Shown here piece after piece: positions 23,579 through 36,382 of a stretch of 64,000 bases of DNA. The stretch is from contig CAUYUJ010014560.1 in the NCBI GenBank assembly GCA_963575745.1, positions 797,353-861,352 of the forward strand. Direction: 5' to 3'. This DNA is from Prorocentrum cordatum (lineage: Eukaryota > Sar > Dinophyceae > Prorocentrales > Prorocentraceae). The notes beneath the pieces were generated by a model. That model searched no databases, was not told the origin of the DNA, and worked only from the letters and a program-made list of their open reading frames with translations. Numbering within the stretch: position 1 is the first letter of the stretch; every line of letters starts with the position of its first letter. Position numbers and translations under genes: made by a program.

Positions 23579-26279
23579 AGGAAAGCAACAACCCTCTGGC
23601 AGCGGATCGCCGCCGTTCCTCCACCTTCTCGGCCACCTTCTGCTTGCTAAAGCCTTCGCCGAGCGCCTTCAGTGCGTCGACCTCTTGGCCGCCAAGGACC
23701 ATTGAAGCGCGAGACCTGAGGCGAAGCCATGGCGACGACGACGCCGACGACGAGCCCCAGCAAGACTTTTTTGTATCAAACTTGCCAGGCTCCATCCTCC
23801 CTCCACCTCGTCCTCCTTTCAGCTTCCTCCTTCTCTCCTCCGCCCAATCCTCGTTCCCCCTCCTACCCAATTCCTCTCGCCCCCTGCTTCTCCGCCTCCT
23901 CCTCCTCCCAACCTATGCCTTCTCTTCCGCCCTGCGCCTTCCCCTCCCCATCCTCCGCCCTCTGCATTCCTCGCTCCGCACTCCACCTTCTCATCCCCTC
24001 AGCCTTCAAGAAAAACAGAAATGAAAGACTGGGCTCCCGAAGCGATGGTAGGGCCGCAGGGTACCCAAATTTCTTCATTTTGAAAATACAAATACTGGGG
24101 TACGCCTCTGCATGTGATCTCCCCTCTCGTCGCTGGTCTCTCCACTGCCCCCCCCAGCGGGGCGGGGCCGCGGGGCCGGAAGCCGAGAGGAGAGGCGCGC
24201 CCGCACGTGGCAACATGTTTCTGAAAGACGAGCCGAGATCGACTTTGAACAAAAGTGTAACGTCCAACAACTGCTTCACAATCCTGCGTGTCTTGGTGAA
24301 TCGATTTCGACCTCAACACTCCCGGTTTCAGACAGAAACCCACCTCGACTTCCGTTCACACGCGTCTCTCTCGAGCGCGCCAGAGACGCCGACGCCCGGG
24401 CCCTGCGCCACAGGCCAGGGTCCATCTACCGCGCGCGAACCGCTTGGGCTTCGGCTGGGCGGAGCGCGGCGGCGGGCGCGCGGCGGCGGTCGGCGAAGCA
24501 GGCGGGGCCTTCAGGCGCCGGTGCGCTGGCCGAGAGCCGCCGAGGCCGAGCGCGGCGCCGCATCAACTGGAGGGCCACCCGCTCGCCCCTCAAACTCGGA
24601 AGCCGGAAGATGGCACTGTGAGCGAATGCCTGGTTTTTCCCTTCGGACGTCACTGCTGCTCGCCAAATCCGCGCCGCCAAAGCAAAACGTCTACCGTGCG
24701 TCTTGGGCGCAACGCGCCTGAACTCCGCCGCCACTGACGGTACGGGAGATCGCGCGAAGGTCCGAACATTGACTGGTTACGTCTTCGGTTGCCATGCGGT
24801 TGACCAGTGCTCCCTGCCCGCGCTCGCGGCGGTCTCGGCGAGCGCCCCGTTGCTGTGGAGGCGAGCTGCGCCACTGCCAGCGGGTCTGACCCTGGCCGGT
24901 GGATGCGCTGCGGCCGCTGTCGCGGCTGCCGCGGATGACTCATGCCCCGTGATGCAGGCCCGGCCCTCTCGGCGGAAGGGCGCCGGGCCACCACACCTCG
25001 CGTCGCCCAGAACGCGACGCGCGGTTCATCTTCACGCCCTTGGAGGTGCCCGATGGGCTTGGGCCTTCTCTCGCGGGCCGGGCCCACGTGTATCCCTCCC
25101 CGATGGGACAGTCGGCAGGAGCAGCGGCAGGACGAGAAGGCGTAACAGACAATGAGCCTTTGGACAACGAGGAGGCCGGCACAGATTAGCAGACGGAGGA
25201 GGAGGAGGAGGACATTGACGAGAGGGTAGCCAGACATCACAGCCTTGCACAAGTGTCTGCGCAGCGCTCTACTTTCTGCCTTTTCACCCTGGGGAACGGG
25301 GCGGGATGCAAAGGGGGTGTAAGGAAGAAGGGGGAGAGACAGGAGAGACGAGGAGAGAAAAGAAGGTTGTCTAGGGGGAGGGAAGGGGAGGGATGGATAG
25401 CGCGGGTGACGGGTGGGAGGCGAAGACACAGGGAAGTCGAGAGGGGCGAGGAGAGAGCAAGATTGAAGAGATCGGGGCAGGGAGGCAATGGAACGCAGAC
25501 AAATGGCGGGGAGCGGGGAGCGGAGAGGGGGGGGGCGGGGAAACAGAGGTACGACGGAAGAAAATACACGACAAAAGGGCGGGGAGGGCAAGGCGGCGGG
25601 AGGGCGTGCCTTCCGGCGGCGGTGCCCGTCGGGGGGTGTGAGTCCGAAGAGGAGGGGCCAGAGCGCTGGCGACCTCGAGCTGGAGATGGCTGTCGCTGGC
25701 GGCGGCCCCGCCCGGCGAGGCCAGGAGAAAGGGGGACCTCAAGGTGTGGTGGCCCGCCCCTTCGCTCCGTCCCTCCCTTCCAAAACTAAATCCTTTCTCA
25801 TCGCCCCCCCCCTCCCCCTCCCCCTCCGTCCCGCCTCTTCCATCATTCTCAATGTCCTTCTCGTTATCATCCCGGTTGCTGCTGCGTTTCCTTCCGCCCC
25901 CCCTTCCTCTTGCGTTCCCTCTCCGCCCCTCTCCCTCGCTCTCTCCCTCCCCCAACTTCCGCCGGCGTGGTCTGCACGATCGTCGTGATTGCATCAATCT
26001 GACACTCGATGCGACAAAAGTCGAACACCAATCATATGAATAATCACTGCCTGAACCAACGAAGAGCCCAAGCCGCTATACGGCTCGTCGCACGGTGCAT
26101 TCAAGGATGTCCTCAAACCCTTCGTATTGATGAATGTTTTTCGCACCGCATTATGCTGTAAACGATGTCGTCTTCTTTCACCGTTTGGACGCACAAGGTC
26201 ATCACACATCACGATAGGTGACTCGAGGCAAGGCTGTTCCGTGGGGTGAGGCATGTACGGGTATCACTTACTTGGATTC
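23579..26279. other. Unassigned DNA, partly pyrimidine- or purine-rich
   Basis: Pyrimidine-rich at 23780-24000 and 25800-25970, purine-rich at 25320-25560. No gene with recognisable motifs. Confidence 0.4.
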
Positions 26280-26640
26280 CCCGATCGATCTCATTCGAAT
26301 GATCTCGCTATCGAGTCTACAGTCGACCGGTCTCACTATCGATTTCACATTCGATCTCTGAAGCGATCTCAATCGATCTCACAATCGAGTTCACAATCGA
26401 TCCCACTATCGATCTCACAGTCGATCTCGCAATCGATCGCACTATCGACCTTACTATCGATTGCACTATCGATGCAACTATCATTCTCACTATCGATCTC
26501 ACTGCCGCTCGCACGATCGATGCAACTACCGATCTGACGATCGGCCTCACTACCGATCCAACTATCGAATTAACTACCGATCTCACCACTTCTCGGTCGT
26601 TATCGATCTCCCTATCGATCTCACGATCGATCGGGGCACC
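26280..26640. repeat. Degenerate CGATCTCACTAT 12-bp tandem repeat
   Basis: About 28 units of the form CTATCGATCTCA with frequent substitutions. The CGAT core is partly palindromic. Confidence 0.85.
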
Positions 26641-26835
26641 ATCGGGACACCACGGTGGGACAGCGCGGGACACGACGGGACACCACAGGCCACCACGGGA
26701 CACCGTGGGACTCCATTGTGACACCGCGGAACACCGCGGGACACCACGGGGCACCACGAGACACCATCGGGACACCAGGGCGGGACACTACGGGACACCA
26801 TCGGGACAACGCGGGACACCACGGCTTGACACCCC
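26640..26835. repeat. GGGACACCAC minisatellite
   Basis: GGGACACCNCN units of 9-12 bp directly abut the preceding 12-bp array. The same unit recurs at 41578-41770. Confidence 0.9.
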
Positions 26836-27040
26836 CAGCCACCGCGCGGCCAACGGAGGGCCGGACGTTTGCATCTGAATCGCTCTAGCGACGGCGGGAT
26901 CATCCCTCTCGCGCGCCCGCGGCGAGACACCGCAAGACAACACGGCGGGACACCCCCAGCCAAGGCGCGGTCACCAGAGGGCCGTACTTTTGCTTCCTTA
27001 TCGCCCTAGCGACGGCGGGATCATTCCTCTCGCGCGCCCC
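26820..27040. repeat. Tandem duplication, about 117-bp period
   Basis: Segment 26820-26925 and segment 26937-27040 share GACACCCCCAGCC, GAGGGCCG and CTAGCGACGGCGGGATCA in the same order, ending in CTCTCGCGCGCCC. Confidence 0.8.
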
Positions 27041-27044
27041 AGCA

Positions 27045-27165
27045 GCCAGCTTCGTCTCGCCAACACGCACGACACGAACACGAAACCGAAACCGATTGCC
27101 AGGTGGGGGGCTCTCAATTCCGCTGCGATCTCACCCCCCAGCCTCCGATGTCTGTGCATGTAGGT
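27045..27165. repeat. Dispersed repeat copy 1 (pair at 41783-41930)
   Basis: Shares CAGCTTCG, ACACGAA and CGAAACCGAAA, then CTCACCCCCCAGCCTCCGAT, with the second copy in the same order. Both copies run into a T-A/T-G-rich microsatellite at the end. Confidence 0.75.
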
Positions 27166-27477
27166 GTGTATGTGTATGAATGTATGATGTACGTGTGTGT
27201 GTGAGTGTCTGCCTGACACCTTCATGTCGGTGATCCAGTGGCCGCCAATTCGCACCTGACTGCTCGCGTTTCAGTTTGCTTCGGGTTGAGCAGCCTCCTC
27301 GGTTTTCTGGCCGTTGCATGTTTCGTTTGGATTTGCAGCTCCTCCTTCACACCACTCATCTTTGCATTGACAGTGTGCACGTTTTGTACACTGTGCCTTC
27401 GACAACGTTCGATCGCAATAGCTCTTCCATCTGCTGCTCGCGCCTGAGGATCCTCTGCGCCGCCGACTTACAAAATG
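27166..27477. other. Unassigned DNA
   Basis: A TG-rich border at 27165-27210, otherwise nothing recognised. Confidence 0.35.
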
Positions 27478-27495
27478 CGTGTGTATGTGTGTGTG

Positions 27496-27527
<32 letters not shown>

Positions 27528-27560
27528 AACGTGAACGTGAACGTGAACGTGAACGTGTTC
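27478..27560. repeat. (GT)n followed by (GTGAAC)n
   Basis: A GT run ends in five GTGAAC or AACGTG hexamers. Confidence 0.95.
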
Positions 27561-30500
27561 TGGAGCAGCTGGAACCCGCCCGAGATCGACCCTCGGGCCT
27601 CGCCCTACCACTGTCATTGGCAACTCCTCGACCGGCGCCTGAAATTGACTGCGAGAACACCTCTGAGGGACAAAGAAGAAGCAAGCCCGACTGCACCTCG
27701 GGCAAAACGCTCGGGTGCACCCCAGCGCGATTCGCGTTTCATCTCCACCGCTCTTAGACGGTCCTGGGGCCTCGGAACAGCGCCAGAACCCCTGCCCTCC
27801 CCAAATAATCCACGACAGCTTTCAATCAGGACCTCTCCTTCGGGAGTTACCAAGATGGGCTCTAGCACTCTACCGACGGGTAGTGCCACCGTTTCCAGGG
27901 AGCCCAGCCATGACCTTCAGAACACCCTGGGCCCAAGGCAGGGAACATCTTTGGCAAACCTAGATGTCACTCCATGATGTGGCCGACTCCGGAAAGCATC
28001 ATTCCAACAATATTGACGACTCACCTTCACCCGACCGCCGGCGGACTGGCCGCCAATTTACTCCCACTGGCTGCTGCCGAGAGCGAGGTGCGCGGGGGGC
28101 GAAGCCCTTTTCTGGAGCGCGCTGCTTGGTGACCCCCTCCCCCCCCTCCCACCCGTGTGTCAGCGCTGCGCCGATCTGGTCCATGGCATCCAGCGGCCAG
28201 GGGGAGACCCCGCTCGGCGGCTGCACCAAGGGCGGACAGCTCAGGGGCAGGGGGGGGGGGGACTCCGACCGCCATGTCTCCGACGAGGCTCCCCAGCGAG
28301 CACGTGTGCTGCCCGCCCCTGGGCTATCCACCCCTCTTGCTTCCGCCGACCCGAGCGCCAGGCCTCGCGCACGCGCGCGCGGCCCGCTCCACAAGGGGTG
28401 GGGCGCTGCCAGCGCAAAAGGCTGCGGGTCGACGAGGGGGGGGGCAGGCTGGCCGAGGAGGGTTCATCCGGCCTGAGGCACCAGGAGAGCACCCGAAGGG
28501 AACCCGCAGCAGGCGCGGATACGGCCCGAAGGGCGGGACGAAAGGCTGGCCAACACGGGGGACTTCGCGAACCAACGCCTCCCTCCCGCCATCCCACCCT
28601 CCTCCGCCTCTGCCTCCGCGCTCCTTTTCCACCGTGCGGGGCCCCTTGATGGCACTCACAATGTACTTCGGTCTCTTGTGGCCAGGCAGGGCCGCCACGA
28701 TAAGGGAGCCCCCTGACACCCTTGCGTCGTGAAGAAGAGGCAACGCAGAGTGTGGCAATTTTCAGACGAGGGGCCCCGGGGCCGTCAGAAAGCGGCCCAA
28801 GATGAAAGCCAATCCATGGGAAAGAATCTGGACCATTGGGGAGCCGTGCAAAAATCACGACTTTAGCCCGCCCTGGCTGAAGCACCAGAGCCTGTAGAGG
28901 TAAGGCGCGGCCGACGAAGATCTGGCTCGAAACACTAGGGCACCCGTAAAACCGCAAAACCACCAGGGAGCACATCAAGCCTCGCCTGGCGCCAGAAGAT
29001 CGGGCGCAGGTGCTGCAGGCAAAAGGGTATGAGCTTCCCCCACCTCTAAAGGCCTCCGGAATCCTCGAGGGACCTCCGCGGATCTTCCTCCTCCTTCTCA
29101 ATCATCACGTCGGCAAGCAAGGATTGCTTCCCCCCATCCCACTGCGGTGGCAGATCTGCGCGGCCATGCAATAGGAACTATGTTTAAATCACAAACCACC
29201 ACGAATCTGAGAATCCTGGAACGAATGCGGAATATGGAGCGATCTGACAGCGACTGGGAAAATGTTGGAGCTTTCATTCTCACTATTCGCGATACTGGGC
29301 CGTCCTCCCCCAGCCCTCCCCCAACAACGTCACGAATCCCGCTGGCGCCGCCTGCTGCGATGGCGCAAATCGTGTCGTGGCCAGCCCCTTTCCTCACCCC
29401 CTGTAATCACCCACGTAACGCTCGTTGCCGCCAGAATATTGAACAAGAAGAAGCCTTCAGCCGACGAAGAGATGTCTCAGATTGTTGTCCTCCAGGCACT
29501 AGGAACTGCAATCCGAAGTAATGTCCTGTACTATGCTGCTTGTCTCCCCTTCGGCTTCGTCTTGCATGGTGCGGTGCGGCGTGGCGAACCTCTGTGGAGT
29601 GCGTCCAGGTGTCCGTGCTGCCGTCCAGCACAGTCACCAACCCGTCTTTCCTGCGCTATGGGGGATCGGCGCGGGTTCTGCAACGGGAAGATCTCGTGCG
29701 GTTTCAGAGAAGATCTAGATGGCCAGGGGGAAGGGGGGGACGAGGCACGCAGGACTACAGCGTGCGCCGAGGACTTCGGCAAACAAGAGGAACAGATGGA
29801 ACCCAAGCCCTCAGGGCACCACGGGGGAGGGGAAAACCTAAGGGGGAGGATAAGAGGAGGGAAAGGATGGGGGGAAGGAGATTGGGAGAGCGCGAGGGAG
29901 GAGGGCAGAGCAGGAGGATTCAGGAAAAGTAAGGGGGCTGCTGTCAAGGCTGACGGCAGACGCGTCGGCCGAGCGTTCCTGTAATCTGGGAGCCATGGGC
30001 TGTTAGTCACCGTTTTACATCCTTCAGCAGTGCACTGACACACAGCGCAGGCAAAAACAAAAACAAGGCGTTCCCCCACTGCCCGAGCAAGTGGCCGTCG
30101 CACCAGAAGTTGTGGACGCCTGCACCCTGCGCGCCGCGCCCCACCCGAGGACACTCCCAAGATGCCGCGGGCGATGCCTGCGGGGGCACGCCGCACATCC
30201 GAGGTGCGGCGCCGCGACCCCGAAGAGGTCGAGGGAGCGTGACGCGGGCGCAATGACGGCGGCGCCCAGCGGCCTCGTCGGTGGCCTCTGCGAGCCGCGA
30301 CCCTCTCCAAGGGCGCCCGTTGAGAGGCTGAGGAGGAGGAGGAGGAGGACAACGACCACGAGTCCTATGCAATTCTACGGCGCTCGACCTTCGAGACGAC
30401 GACGACGACGACGACGCAGCGATAGCTCGACCGTCACGTAAAGAACTCTGCCCTCGAACGCCACGTGCGCCGCGGTCCATTCGCACTGCAAACTTTGCAA

Positions 30501-30639
30501 TGTAGGTTCTCAGAACGTCGAGCTTACCATCCAGAATCAGCTTCCCTTCTCCATATTCCTGCATCCCTTCTGTGACTGTTCTTAGTCCTTGTTCTGCTCG
30601 TTGTCCTTTGTCTTGGTTCCCACAACAAGTGCAACTAGT
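27561..30639. other. Unassigned DNA
   Basis: No supported gene. A minus-strand frame near 28640-28740 (SLIVAALPGHKRPKYIVSAI) looks protein-like but is too short and unmatched to call. A GAC microsatellite sits at 30395-30418. Confidence 0.35.
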
Positions 30640-30705
30640 AGATTGTTCTACGGTCCTGGGACCTGGACCTGAGCAATTGCTCTACGGTCCTGGTACCTGG
30701 AACGG
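30640..30705. repeat. Two-copy tandem repeat, about 30-bp unit
   Basis: TTCTACGGTCCTGGGACCTGGACC is followed by CTCTACGGTCCTGGTACCTGGAAC. Confidence 0.75.
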
Positions 30706-32274
30706 GCCTCCAAGTGCCAAGAAGACCCTGGCGCCTGGGCGAATCGTCGTTCGACGTCACCCGCCTCCATGGCCACTTCGGACCCTCCTGACCTCACTGA
30801 CCTCCTCTCCCTTCCCGGCCTAGCCCTGTGGCGCGGAGCCCCCCACATTGTCGTCGTCGTCGTCGTCGTCGTCGTCATTCGCCTCCCTGGCCATCTCGGA
30901 CCTTCCTGAATTCTTTGCACCTGGCCCCCACGCTTCCCATTTCCCTCGCCGCTCCCTCATTGCAAGAGGCAGGACACGTGTGCAATCATTGTTTGTCGCC
31001 TGGAGGCCGAGGGAAGGGGTCCAGCGCCAGCGGGGAAGCCGCCCGCGGACGTCCGAAATTTGTGTCCTCGTGCTTTCCCGAGCAACTCGCGCCACTTGCA
31101 CCCGCGAAATCTGCTCCCCGACCGTGCAGACCCCCTGCGGGGTGCGCCCTGTGCCCGGGACTTCCCCTGGCGGCGCGCGGCCCGGAGTGGGGCGAAGGGG
31201 CGGGAGGGGGCTGCCTCCTCGGAAGCACCCGAGCCCTTCTGAGAAGCCCCCGTGCCTTCTGAGAAGGCCACCCCGACGTGCCCCACTCCCCCTGGGGCTC
31301 GCCGCCAGTGTACCCAGTGGACCCCGGACTGCGGCAAGTTCCTGTCATGACGGCGCGGGCTCTGGTCTCTGGCACCGCGCGAACCAGAACAGCGGCCATA
31401 CGCTTCCAACCTCGAAAGCCTGCGCCGGGCTGCCCGAGATGGCAAGTGCCTGCCGCAGGCCCAAGATCGACCCCGCGACCTCTCCTGCTGGGGGAGCACT
31501 CTGCCCAGAAGTTCGAGGCGAACCCAGCCATGGCGACGAAGTGGCGAACCCAGCCAGACGACGACGAAGAAACCTGCGGGGGGGATACGCTGGAGCGCTC
31601 TCCTGCCGATCAGCAGGGTGCCCGGGCGCGTCGGGTGGAACTCGAACTGGCGCGCCTGCGCCAGCGGAGGCAGAGGGGAGCAGCTTCGTGGTGGTCGGCA
31701 GCTCGGACTGGCGGCAGGCGCAGAGAAAGGAAAATCTTCAGAGGTCACTGGAGCATCATCATGCGAGGACGGCACACCACGGGAAACGAGCGACAGCAGG
31801 CGAGCGGAACCGGCTTAGAGCCTCCCCCACTACAGGGAGACCATATCATACTGGTAGAGAACCCAAGCCACATCAACATGAATATGTTTTGTTTTAAGCG
31901 TGCGGTGGTGCGTGCAGATCTCTCGCGTCGGCTCGGATCCTGCGCGCCAAGAGCGGCGCCAGAGGCGCAGGTCTGGCGCCGACCGCGGAAATCTGTTTGC
32001 ACCTACTATCCTCGTCAAACTTAACCTCAAAAGTTCCTGGCACGTCATTTCGATTTCGTCGCGCCCCTCAATGTCGACACGCCGCGCCTTCAATGTCTGG
32101 GCGAGGGCAAAAATAGTCTGATCGAAGTTGACTCGAAAGTTTGACGTCGACCGACACTGGAGGGGCGGCGCATGCAAGTACCCCGCACTCATCGATACTC
32201 GGCCCCAGATCTTCCGACAAGCAGTTCAACCATGTCAGACATTTTTGAAGTTAATTTTGACGAGGGTTGTAGAA
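30706..32274. other. Unassigned DNA
   Basis: A GTC microsatellite lies at 30848-30878. Long GC-rich frames exist on both strands between 30950 and 32000, but none has motifs I can assign. Confidence 0.35.
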
Positions 32275-32375
32275 ATGTGCGTTTGCGCTGGACTTTGCTA
32301 TTCGAGCGTGGAGGCAGAAATCTGCTTGTATCTTACACCTTGCGTTTGCGCTGGATTCTGCTATTCGAGATTGGG
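32275..32375. repeat. Two-copy tandem repeat, about 64-bp unit
   Basis: GCGTTTGCGCTGGACTTTGC followed by TATTCGAG recurs 64 bp later with one substitution. Confidence 0.8.
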
Positions 32376-34160
32376 GGGCAAGGACAGGGACTTGGACACA
32401 CGGGCCCTGCCTGCATCGGGCATCACAGACAGAAACACACGTGCACGACCTGCATGGGACACGGACGCGCGGGAGCCGCGGTGGGGCGGGGGCGGCACAA
32501 CGCCCCGCGTAAAGAACGAGGCCCAGCGCAGTCGTCAAATTGAAAAAATTGGTCGTCGCGTGGAAGAAAAGGAAGGAGGACGATGTCGTCATCAACGACG
32601 TCGCCTTCTCTAATGTTCCAATATCCCTAGGTGTCTCTCGAAATTCTCTCCGCCACGGCTGGACGCGGCTTCGAAAACCCAGGGGAGGTGTCTGGTGGAT
32701 CCGTTTCTGAGCGGACTCTTGGCCGAGGAGCGGTGAGCCAGAAATCCTCTGCGCAATATGCAAGCCGACCAGACAGGGGAAGGCGAAGAGAGAAAATCTC
32801 TCAGCCGGCCTCCAAGGGTTTGACAGCGAAAACACCAGAGACGTTTCGAAATTACCAGCGCCTTGAGCCCGATTTCCGGGCCCCCACCCAAAAAGGACCT
32901 CAGGATGAGAAGCCGGTCCCTGGGAAGGGGTCGATAGCTCCAGGGGCTGTCCAAAGTCTGGGTCCCCTCCCTCCCTCCCATACATACATACATACATCGC
33001 CCTCCTCTTTCCTTCCAACCTCGCTCCTCCATCGTACTGTCTCCACGGGGAGAGGGACAAGGGGACGGCGAGCGAGGGTGTGAAGAGGGGAGTGGAGCAC
33101 GAGGGGGATTGAAAGAAAGGGGGTATTGAGTAGAGGAAGACGTGGAATACTTGCAATCATAATGCTAAGAAGAAAGAAAAATAGGAAGGAGCGGCGAAAA
33201 GGACCACGACTGGTGCTCTTCGTGCGGTGCAGGCGTACACAGGGCGTCTCTCGGACGCTGTCCGGAAATCTGGCCCCGCTGGGGCGACAAAGACTTGAAC
33301 CATCATGGGCACCGACAGTACCCACGACACCATTCAGCAGAGCTAGTTGAAGCACGGTGTCTTTGAGATGCCCCAGTGCGCTGGGAAGCGATGGATCTTC
33401 TACCTGCTCTATCGGTAGCCCTGGTCTGACGTAAATTGCTGTCGTTCGAGGCTCGAAGAGCCGACCACTGGGACCCACTCTGGGCTGGTGACTTGCGCCC
33501 TCCCGTAGAGAAGCAGGGACCACCGCCACCGAGGACCCATCGGAACAGGCCGACCCCTGTGCGGCGGCACGCCCCAACGGCCAGCGGTCGGCTCCCCCCA
33601 ATGGGTTCTCGGTGGCGGTGGTCTCTGCCTCTCCTCTGACTCCTCCCCCCTCTTCCCCCAACAAGAATGCCTTCAAAATCCGTCTTCTGACCAGCCCGTG
33701 GGCCCCGAAGCCCCTCGACCCCTGCCTCAGACCGGGCTCTGCGTTGTGGCCCTCTTGATGCTGCAGGGGACCGAAGCGGGCCCAACTTCGATCCGGTCCA
33801 TGGATGTGTTGGTCCTACCCACCCGCTTGAAGGAGGGGCGGCATGGTGCGGGGCGCCGTCGTCGTCGCCATTGTGGTAGCCGGTGCCGTCGCCGTCCCCG
33901 CTTGACCGTGGTCGTTGCCGTCGTCGCCGACGTCGTCGACGTCACCAACGCCGCCAGCGCTAACGCCGCCATCACCATCGAACCGAAGAAAAAGACACTG
34001 TTATCTCGGGTTCCTTCGTTCCCTGCCCGCAAGCTCATAATCACTCTCTGGATCCCTCCCGGGGTCCGTCCCAGCCCAGCAACAAGCACGACAACCGATT
34101 ATAAAACATGTAGTTCACGACGACGGCGCCGACGTCGTCGCCACCGTCATCTCTCGGTGG
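32376..34160. other. Unassigned DNA
   Basis: Short CATA run at 32980-32998 and CGTCGTCGC-type repeats at 33850-33945. No gene recognised. Confidence 0.35.
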
Positions 34161-34313
34161 ACGTCAACTGTCCACCTCACCGATCCTGCCCAGGCCGATC
34201 CTAGGCCACGGATCAGTGTATGTGCCTCGATAGCCCAGCCACGAGGGCGTGTATACGCCAATCCTGGGCACATTGATGGGCCGGGCAGGATCGGCGAGGT
34301 GGAAAGCTGACGC
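34161..34313. repeat. Inverted repeat, 31-bp arms
   Basis: 34161-34191 and 34283-34313 are reverse complements at about 27 of 31 positions. The inner 21 bp match at 20 of 21. The spacer is 91 bp and itself contains a small GGCGTGTATACGCC palindrome. Confidence 0.85.
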
Positions 34314-34352
34314 TCCCCCGGATTCTCGAAGGTAAACACACTGCACACACTT

Positions 34353-34498
34353 AGACTTTCGGACGTCTGCGCGGATTTCTTGATTCCGCGATGAACACCC
34401 CCTGGCAGTTCCTCTGGCGCCGCCCCGGCCGCATTCCTCGCGCCAGGGAAGGGGGTCCAGCACCGATCCGAGAAATCCGCGCGGACATCCGAAAGTCT
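34353..34498. repeat. Inverted repeat, 28-bp arms
   Basis: 34353-34380 and 34471-34498 are reverse complements at 26 of 28 positions. Partial complementarity continues inward (CCCTGGC... against ...GCCAGGG) and outward, suggesting a longer imperfect fold-back of about 200 bp. Confidence 0.85.
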
Positions 34499-34513
34499 GC
34501 CTGTGTACTTTGC

Positions 34514-35580
34514 ATTCCCTGGAGAACTGGCGCAATGTGCCTGCGCGAGCGGCGCTCGCGCGCGCGCGCGCGCCCCCTTGCTGGACAGCAGCAGTTTCCG
34601 GGCGTGCGGCACGTGCTGCCCCACGGGCGCCTCGGGCGCGGGCTGCCCCGCCACCGCCCACGCCCCCTTGGCAAGACTGAGGCGTCAACGAGGGAGCAGA
34701 CGCGCATCCGTAGTTTGCCATTCGCTCTCAGGGCAATTCTGGATTGCGCCGACGCTCGGGAGCGGCCTCATCTGCGCACAGCGGCGCACATGTCATGGTT
34801 CCGATGCTGGCAAAGGGCAAACGCGTGTTCATTTTCCAGGCGTCGCGGTTGAATCTCAGAGAAGGAGGGGGGAAGGGCAGCTTCGAGGATCGGAGATAAA
34901 GGTTTGGTGTGTCTTTCGAGTTTTCTGGCCCTCCAGGGGGGCTCCTCGTCGCCACGGCGGGATCCGCCAGGCAATATAGGCCTGATCCCACTCCTTGTGA
35001 TGTCCAGGGTAGGTCTTCTGAAGGAGAAGAGGGGGTGGAAGAGGAGAAAGATGAGGAAGGGGAAGGGATGAAGCGGAAGGATGGGGGGGGGGGGAAGGAT
35101 AATATTATTGGAAAGGGGAGGATTGAAATGGGATGGCAGGCCTGACCATCTACTGCGTCGTAGACGCAGCCACTTACTCTGTCCACCGCATCGCGGTAGC
35201 GATAGGGCATGATAGAAGAAATGACCGCGCAAGCGGCAGAAGGATAGCATCTCAAGAGTAAAAGGTGGAACTTGTTCCGTATCGATGCTTGGTAGCGTGT
35301 CGCGGCGCGGCACGGACATATGGGCGGCCGGACGCTTGTGCCAAAATGGCCGCGGACAAACGCTCGCTACTTCTCGCCTTTGCCCGGCCTTCAGAGTTGG
35401 GGGGAGAGACGAAGCCTGAATCCGCGCCCGGCCGAATTTGGTGAAGGAGCCAGAATGCAAGGAAGGGCAGCTGCAAGCGATTCTAGACCGCGGCGGGCTT
35501 ACCCCGCATCGCATAAATGCGCGGGCGGTTCAGATGATCTCGTCTCGCCAGCCCTGCATGGAATATGTCAGGATGTCGCT
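34514..35580. other. Unassigned DNA
   Basis: A GC-alternating run lies at 34555-34572 and purine-rich sequence at 35000-35090. No gene recognised. Confidence 0.35.
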
Positions 35581-36048
35581 TCACTCATACCTGGAAGATT
35601 GCATCCCGCTCATGACCAGTAGGAGCATATCTCGATCAATGCTCTCTTTGGTGTGACCATATTCGGTCATGCCGCGGGTGTCACACCACTGCACGCTATG
35701 CACGATGCCGCGCTCCATCATCCGTCGTATCCACATGATGTAACCCAAGAGGGTACGCTCAGTCGGCATATTCGGGTCTTTGCTTGACAAGGACTCGAAG
35801 ACATATTCCACATGATTGGTCAGGGTGGCCTTACTGCTGAGGCCGCCCATCTCAGTAATGTAACTTAACTGATTGGGTGTCCGCGGCCCTGTGCGAAGAT
35901 CGTGTAGCATGACGATCATGAAAAAAACAATTCTCCGAGTTGTCGTTTCCGCGCTCCTTTTCCACCGTCGCGCGGGCGCAGCGGCTGGTGAGGCCGCCTT
36001 CTTCGCAGGCGACGGGGTTTGCGCCGCCTCAGCTGCTCTCTTGCCCAT
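35581..36048 (-). CDS. Short ORF resembling the C-terminal end of a copia-type RNase H, probably a retroelement fragment
   Basis: ATG at 36048-36046 opens 155 codons to TGA at 35581. The frame is also open upstream, but that part is Ser-rich and then microsatellite-encoded, so the start MGKRAAEAAQTPSPAKKAAS was chosen. Residues 1-40 are Lys/Ala/Pro-rich. The second half contains SSKDPNMPTERTLLGYIMWI and VQWCDTRGMTEYGHTKESID, which resemble the RNase H tail of Ty1-copia polyproteins in dinoflagellates (pattern W-x-D-T-R-x-M-x-A-D-G-x-T-K). Here the Asp of the ADG element is replaced (TEYGHTK). The upstream integrase and RT are absent, so it is most likely a truncated fragment. A host protein cannot be excluded. 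Confidence 0.4.
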   Translation of the reverse strand: MGKRAAEAAQTPSPAKKAASPAAAPARRWKRSAETTTRRIVFFMIVMLHDLRTGPRTPNQLSYITEMGGLSSKATLTNHVEYVFESLSSKDPNMPTERTLLGYIMWIRRMMERGIVHSVQWCDTRGMTEYGHTKESIDRDMLLLVMSGMQSSRYE

Positions 36049-36259
36049 GGCGGCTGCTTGTGGTTCGGAGGGGGCGCGAAAAGCAAACTGGTCGCGTCCG
36101 AAAGCCGAAACCGCTGAGGATGATGATGGTGATGACGATGGTGACAGCTGCTGGTGGCGTGATGACTGTGATGATGAAGGTGGTGATGGCGACGACGATG
36201 CAGATGACGATGTTAGCGATGTTGCAAATCTATAATAGAATGCCCCCGTGGTGGCCCAG

Positions 36260-36348
36260 TCAGACATAAATGCATACATACACATATATACATATGTATA
36301 TATATATATATGTATATATGTATATATATATACATACATATGCATCTA

Positions 36349-36382
<34 letters not shown>

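Noticed and set aside
30957-31775. Long minus-strand frame as a gene
   Set aside because: Arg/Ser/Pro-rich composition, equally open in other frames, no motif.
35545-35592. 5' splice site CAG|GTATGAGT at the end of the 35.6-kb ORF
   Set aside because: The nearest plausible acceptor leaves an intron of only about 37 nt, and no continuing coding sequence was recognised.
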